Assembly (NCBI GenBank): GCA_031280955.1 | Contig: JAITGA010000012.1 | Coordinates: forward strand, 1-33,748 | Direction of reading: 5' to 3' | DNA: 33,748 bases | From: Lachnospiraceae bacterium | GTDB taxonomy: Bacteria > Bacillota > Clostridia > Lachnospirales > Lachnospiraceae | In this document: positions 30,987 through 33,748 of the stretch, piece after piece | Position numbering within the stretch: position 1 is the stretch's first letter | Layout of the letters: every line of letters begins with the position of its first letter | The notes under the pieces: model-generated | Told to the model about the DNA's origin: nothing | The model's database searches: none | Seen by the model: the letters and a program-made list of their open reading frames with translations, nothing else | Position numbers and translations under genes: made by a program

Positions 30987-31193
30987 TTTTTTAGGCTTGA
31001 TTACTAGTTTTGCAGATCCTGCAATCAATAAAGTAATCCCTATGCCAAAAGCAAGAGGTACGGTAAACCATCCGATTGTGGACATGAACAATACTCCTAA
31101 TAAACAAAAGAGAAAACCAAGTATTATTGAGCATAAAGCTAATCGTTTACTATTCATAAATGGTTTTGCGCTTTTTGTGATTTCTTGATTCAT
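30984..31193 (-). CDS. Small two-helix membrane protein of unknown function
   Basis: A 69-residue protein with a polar N-terminus, two hydrophobic helices (about 18-37 and 42-63) and a basic KPKK end. AAAGGGAG six bases before the ATG supports real translation. No family recognised. It stands alone: the CPBP-TetR unit lies downstream behind the repeats, and the HEPN gene lies upstream by 110 bases. Confidence 0.6.
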   Translation of the reverse strand: MNQEITKSAKPFMNSKRLALCSIILGFLFCLLGVLFMSTIGWFTVPLAFGIGITLLIAGSAKLVIKPKK

Positions 31194-31302
31194 GCTCGTC
31201 TCCCTTTCAAAAATAAATTCTCTCGTTCAACCACCATCAGGCGGTAGGTAGAGCAACAATTCTACCCGACACAAGAGTACCACAAACCCTATGGAATTGC
31301 CA

Positions 31303-31608
31303 TTATTTCTCATAATCACTCTTGTTTCGCATCACAAAAGCTCGTTCAATTATATCTGATAGTTCGACCGGAAGTAAACCTGTCTTGATATATCGTTGGC
31401 GAAAAGCAGATATTACTCCGGAATGTTTGTTTGAATCAAACAAATCTAACGATAATATCGCACGCATAGAGTTGAATACTGCATAATATAAGCGGTTTAT
31501 CACAGTTGGCAACGATCCACTGTTGAACGCTGTTTTAGCAGATTCTAAGCATTCTGTAGCTTTACCGCAACGATAGATAGCCAACGATTTGCGAGATTCA
31601 TCATGCAC
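31303..31608 (-). CDS. HEPN-domain protein (putative toxin), apparently C-terminally shortened
   Basis: The 101-residue protein shows the HEPN pattern: two leading helices, INRLYYAVFNSMRAIL (38-53), KHSGVISAFRQRYIKTG (61-77) and MRNKSDYEK (93-101). Typical HEPN proteins of this subfamily continue about 25 residues past the R..xDY motif. This one stops directly after it, and no homologous tail was found in other frames. It overlaps the upstream nucleotidyltransferase gene by eight bases, as in MNT/HEPN modules, where HEPN is an RNase-like toxin. Activity of the shortened form is uncertain. Confidence 0.75.
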   Translation of the reverse strand: MHDESRKSLAIYRCGKATECLESAKTAFNSGSLPTVINRLYYAVFNSMRAILSLDLFDSNKHSGVISAFRQRYIKTGLLPVELSDIIERAFVMRNKSDYEK

Positions 31609-31936
31609 TTAATACCACCCCGTCTTTCAACACATTTTGGTAAAATGGTATAATCGGTAAAAATCTATTGAAGGTTTCACAGTCTTTTATAAACAATGAA
31701 ATAACAACATCATGCTCAAGTCCCAAGCGACTCGTAAATTTTGTCATGTCAAGGCGGTTGGCATCATCAGGCGTTATATTTGCAAGCACCATAATGTCAA
31801 TGTCAGATTCGTCATCATGATTACCACGAGCATAGGAGCCATAAAGGATAACTTTGTCAAGTTTGTCGCCAAGGCTGTACTGTACTGCCTGTATAACCTT
31901 ACTGGTAACAATGTCTAATGTGGCTTGCGTACACAT
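31601..31936 (-). CDS. MNT-type nucleotidyltransferase (antitoxin of MNT/HEPN module)
   Basis: The 111-residue minimal nucleotidyltransferase has GSYARG at 33-38 followed by DIDI with D45 and D47, the GSx10DxD metal-binding signature. MntA-type antitoxins adenylylate their HEPN partner to silence it. GGAGGAG six bases upstream gives a strong RBS. A minus-strand promoter candidate is TTGTAA (31985-31980), 16 bases, CATAAT (31963-31958). GTAAC/GTTAC arms lie just upstream (31986-32004). Confidence 0.85.
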   Translation of the reverse strand: MCTQATLDIVTSKVIQAVQYSLGDKLDKVILYGSYARGNHDDESDIDIMVLANITPDDANRLDMTKFTSRLGLEHDVVISLFIKDCETFNRFLPIIPFYQNVLKDGVVLSA

Positions 31937-32046
31937 AAATCTCCTCCATTTAACTTAATTATGCGTGTTCACCTGGATTTTACAAGTAACTTTCTATTAG
32001 TTACATTGGGATTTTGAAAAATTTTTCTAAAATTTCAAAAAAACAC

Positions 32047-32077
32047 TTGACTGTGACGTTACGTAATGGTGTATTCT
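32047..32077 (+). promoter_or_regulatory. MerR-type promoter with 19-bp spacer
   Basis: TTGACT (32047-32052) and TATTCT (32072-32077) are 19 bases apart, the long spacing that MerR regulators untwist. The spacer holds the GTGACGTTACGTAA block with a TTACGTAA palindrome, a likely operator. A perfect palindrome GAAAAATTTTTC lies upstream at 32016-32027. Confidence 0.7.
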
Positions 32078-32095
32078 ATATCATAGAGGTGATGA

Positions 32096-32881
32096 ATGAT
32101 GACTCAAAAATCGAAAAACAGAGCGATTCCAGACGGGTTTATGACTGTGGGAGAGCTTGCGAAAAAGATGGGTGTGACAGTACGTACCCTGCAACACTAT
32201 GATAAAGAAGGGTTACTCACGCCATCAGCCGAATCCGAAGGCGGGTTTCGACTCTATTCGTACAAGGATATGGTGAGGCTTAATCAAATCCTGTCTATGA
32301 AATATCTTGGATTTTCCCTTTCGGACATTAAGGGAAAGCTGACCAATATAGATACACCGCAGGATATGGAAAGAGCTCTTGCCGATCATGCAGAAGATTT
32401 GCGTGCAAAAATTAAGGTTTGGTCACAGGCTCTTGAAGCAATCGAAATCTTAAAAAAGGAAGTCGTGCAAATGCAGACGGTGAATTTCCAAAAGTATGCT
32501 GCGATAATCGTGAACTTGCAAATGGATAACGAATTTTATGGTATGGTCAAACATATGGATTCCGAATTTATTGATAGGATGGGTGAAAAATATACTCAAA
32601 CGCAAGCAAAAGATATAGTGGACAAAACAAAAGAACTCTTGAACACAGCTATTCGTTATAAAGAGGAAGGTGTTGACCCTGCATCGGAAAAAGCACAAGC
32701 CTTAGTTAAGGAGTTTTGGGAGAGAACTCTTGAAGTCATGGACGGTGACATTGACAAACTTATGCAAATGGCACATAAAGCCGAGCAAGAAGGATATTTA
32801 CCTGAAATTCAAGTGAAAGCCAACGAGTTCATTAACCCGGCACTGACCATTTATTTCACAAAGCAGGGAGGTATCAAATGA
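32096..32881 (+). CDS. MerR family regulator, TipAL-like
   Basis: The 261-residue activator has a MerR winged helix at about 15-85 (MTVGELAKKMGVTVRTLQHYDKEGLL, GGFRLYSYKDMVRLNQI). A long coiled dimer helix comes next, then a C-terminal helical domain of about 120 residues resembling the TipAS drug-recognition domain. It likely senses a small hydrophobic compound and activates its own operon. The RBS GAGGTG is at 32086-32091; ATG codons at 32096 and 32099 are both possible. The stop overlaps the ABC ATPase start (ATGA). Confidence 0.9.
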   Translation: MMTQKSKNRAIPDGFMTVGELAKKMGVTVRTLQHYDKEGLLTPSAESEGGFRLYSYKDMVRLNQILSMKYLGFSLSDIKGKLTNIDTPQDMERALADHAEDLRAKIKVWSQALEAIEILKKEVVQMQTVNFQKYAAIIVNLQMDNEFYGMVKHMDSEFIDRMGEKYTQTQAKDIVDKTKELLNTAIRYKEEGVDPASEKAQALVKEFWERTLEVMDGDIDKLMQMAHKAEQEGYLPEIQVKANEFINPALTIYFTKQGGIK

Positions 32882-33582
32882 TTAGTATAAGCATGAAAAA
32901 CGTTGAAAAGTCTTTTGGCAAAAACAATGTTTTAAAAGGCGTGACGTTTGAAACCTACGAGGGTGAAATCTTCGGACTGTTGGGTCCAAGCGGCTCCGGC
33001 AAGACCACCATTATTAACATTCTCACAAAACAACTTGCCGCCGACAGCGGGAAGAGTTTTGTAGCAGTAAAAAGTGAAGAAATCGGACTCGTGCTTGAAT
33101 ATGACGGTCTATGGGGTAATCTTTCGTCACTTGATAATCTTGTTGTGTTTGAGGATGTTTATAAAATCCCACATAAGAGGACGCTTGAATCCTTGGAAAG
33201 TGTGGGGCTGCTGTGCGCAAAGAAAACAAAAGCCGATTCGTTGTCTAAGGGAATGCGTCAACGATTGGTATTGGCTCGGGCAACTTTGCATAAACCGAAA
33301 ATCCTGTTCCTTGATGAACCTACATCAGCACTCGACCCTGTGACGGCGCGGGGAATATATGATTTAATTCGCAAGTTACGTGATAGTGGCAGCACTGTTT
33401 TCCTCACTACCCACAACATGGAGGAGGCAACGAACCTCTGTGATCGTGTTATTATGCTTTATGACGGAAGGATAATAGAGCAAGGCGCGCCAAATGAAAT
33501 TTGTGATAAATATAACGCCACAAAAACTCTGCCCGACTTGGAGGCGGTGTTTGTACAATTGACGGGAGGTGGACTGCAATGA
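32878..33582 (+). CDS. ABC transporter ATP-binding protein
   Basis: The 234-residue ATPase has Walker A GPSGSGKTT at 36-44, signature LSKGMRQR at 122-129, Walker B ILFLDE at 142-147 and switch H179 in TTHNMEEA. The Q-loop glutamine is replaced (IGLVLEYDGLW, E74). This is a variant seen in some drug- or peptide-export ATPases. It is coupled by ATGA overlaps to the MerR gene before and the permease gene after. This suggests a compound-inducible exporter. Confidence 0.93.
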   Translation: MISISMKNVEKSFGKNNVLKGVTFETYEGEIFGLLGPSGSGKTTIINILTKQLAADSGKSFVAVKSEEIGLVLEYDGLWGNLSSLDNLVVFEDVYKIPHKRTLESLESVGLLCAKKTKADSLSKGMRQRLVLARATLHKPKILFLDEPTSALDPVTARGIYDLIRKLRDSGSTVFLTTHNMEEATNLCDRVIMLYDGRIIEQGAPNEICDKYNATKTLPDLEAVFVQLTGGGLQ

Positions 33583-33748
33583 TGGGGTTCAAAGCAATTT
33601 TCAAAAAGCAAATGAAAGTTTTCGTCCAAAGCCCGGAAGTACTTATACAGTTTGCTATCTTTCCGTTTTTGGCATTTATTATCACCGTGTTGATTGATTT
33701 TGAGGCTATGGGTGCAGGGATGGAGGAACTACCGGGAATGAGCGCTCC
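33579..33748 (+). CDS. ABC-2 type permease, N-terminal part (runs off the window)
   Basis: The frame starts at an ATG overlapping the ATPase stop (ATGA) with GGGAGG nine bases upstream; a second ATG at 33582 is out of the RBS optimum. It encodes an amphipathic start (MMGFKAIFKKQMKVFVQSPEVLI) and a first membrane helix (FAIFPFLAFIITVLI). This is the usual opening of ABC-2 exporters. The remainder lies beyond the right edge. Confidence 0.8.
   Translation, partial: MMGFKAIFKKQMKVFVQSPEVLIQFAIFPFLAFIITVLIDFEAMGAGMEELPGMSA

Overview
The window looks like a chromosomal segment of an anaerobic Gram-positive bacterium (Bacillota, most likely Clostridia). This is inferred from strong AGGAGG-type ribosome binding sites, sigma-A-like promoters, lipobox lipoproteins with no outer-membrane components, an rplM-rpsI pair, a glycyl-radical activase, a ferredoxin-type aldo/keto reductase, and a maltodextrin operon with a DUF1189 gene as in Bacillus yvd loci. 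Genus cannot be fixed from the sequence. No rRNA, tRNA or CRISPR array was seen.

Layout. 1-1041: 3' part of a coiled-coil/zinc-ribbon/DUF6273 protein. 1041-1377: tandem REP-like repeats. 1621-3359: accessory genes (GNAT acetyltransferase, lone corrinoid protein, antitoxin with a truncated PIN toxin). 3420-4388: glycyl-radical-enzyme activase without its enzyme. 4525-13060: a same-strand surface-glycan/lipid locus with a DUF308 membrane protein, a methyltransferase fused to a kinase-like domain (WbdD-like order), a two-domain GT2 glycosyltransferase, LuxE-type acyl-protein synthetase, LuxC-type acyl-CoA reductase and a polytopic acyltransferase. 13236-20627: a starch/maltodextrin locus with a membrane-anchored starch-binding protein (broken at a C10 tract), solute-binding lipoprotein, two permeases, DUF1189 protein and a lipoprotein GH13 amylase. 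The transport ATPase is not in the window. 20961-21806: rplM-rpsI. 21979-27307: a tight five-gene operon (aldo/keto reductase, hybrid kinase lacking its histidine, metF, SDR, trxB). 27458-29053: a strong promoter, a structured leader and an SH3/NlpC-P60 cell-wall hydrolase. 29103-33748: an AT-richer accessory region with a CPBP protease, TetR, small membrane protein, MNT/HEPN toxin-antitoxin, and a MerR-ABC transporter operon running off the right edge.

The best candidate for an undescribed system is 4525-13060. A fatty-aldehyde pair (LuxE/LuxC) without luciferase sits between a glycan methyltransferase-kinase plus glycosyltransferase and a membrane acyltransferase, which suggests a lipid-linked or lipid-decorated surface polymer. 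Next in interest are the starch-binding surface protein with a homopolymer that may switch its membrane anchor on and off, and the approximately 140-nt structured leader before the NlpC/P60 gene.
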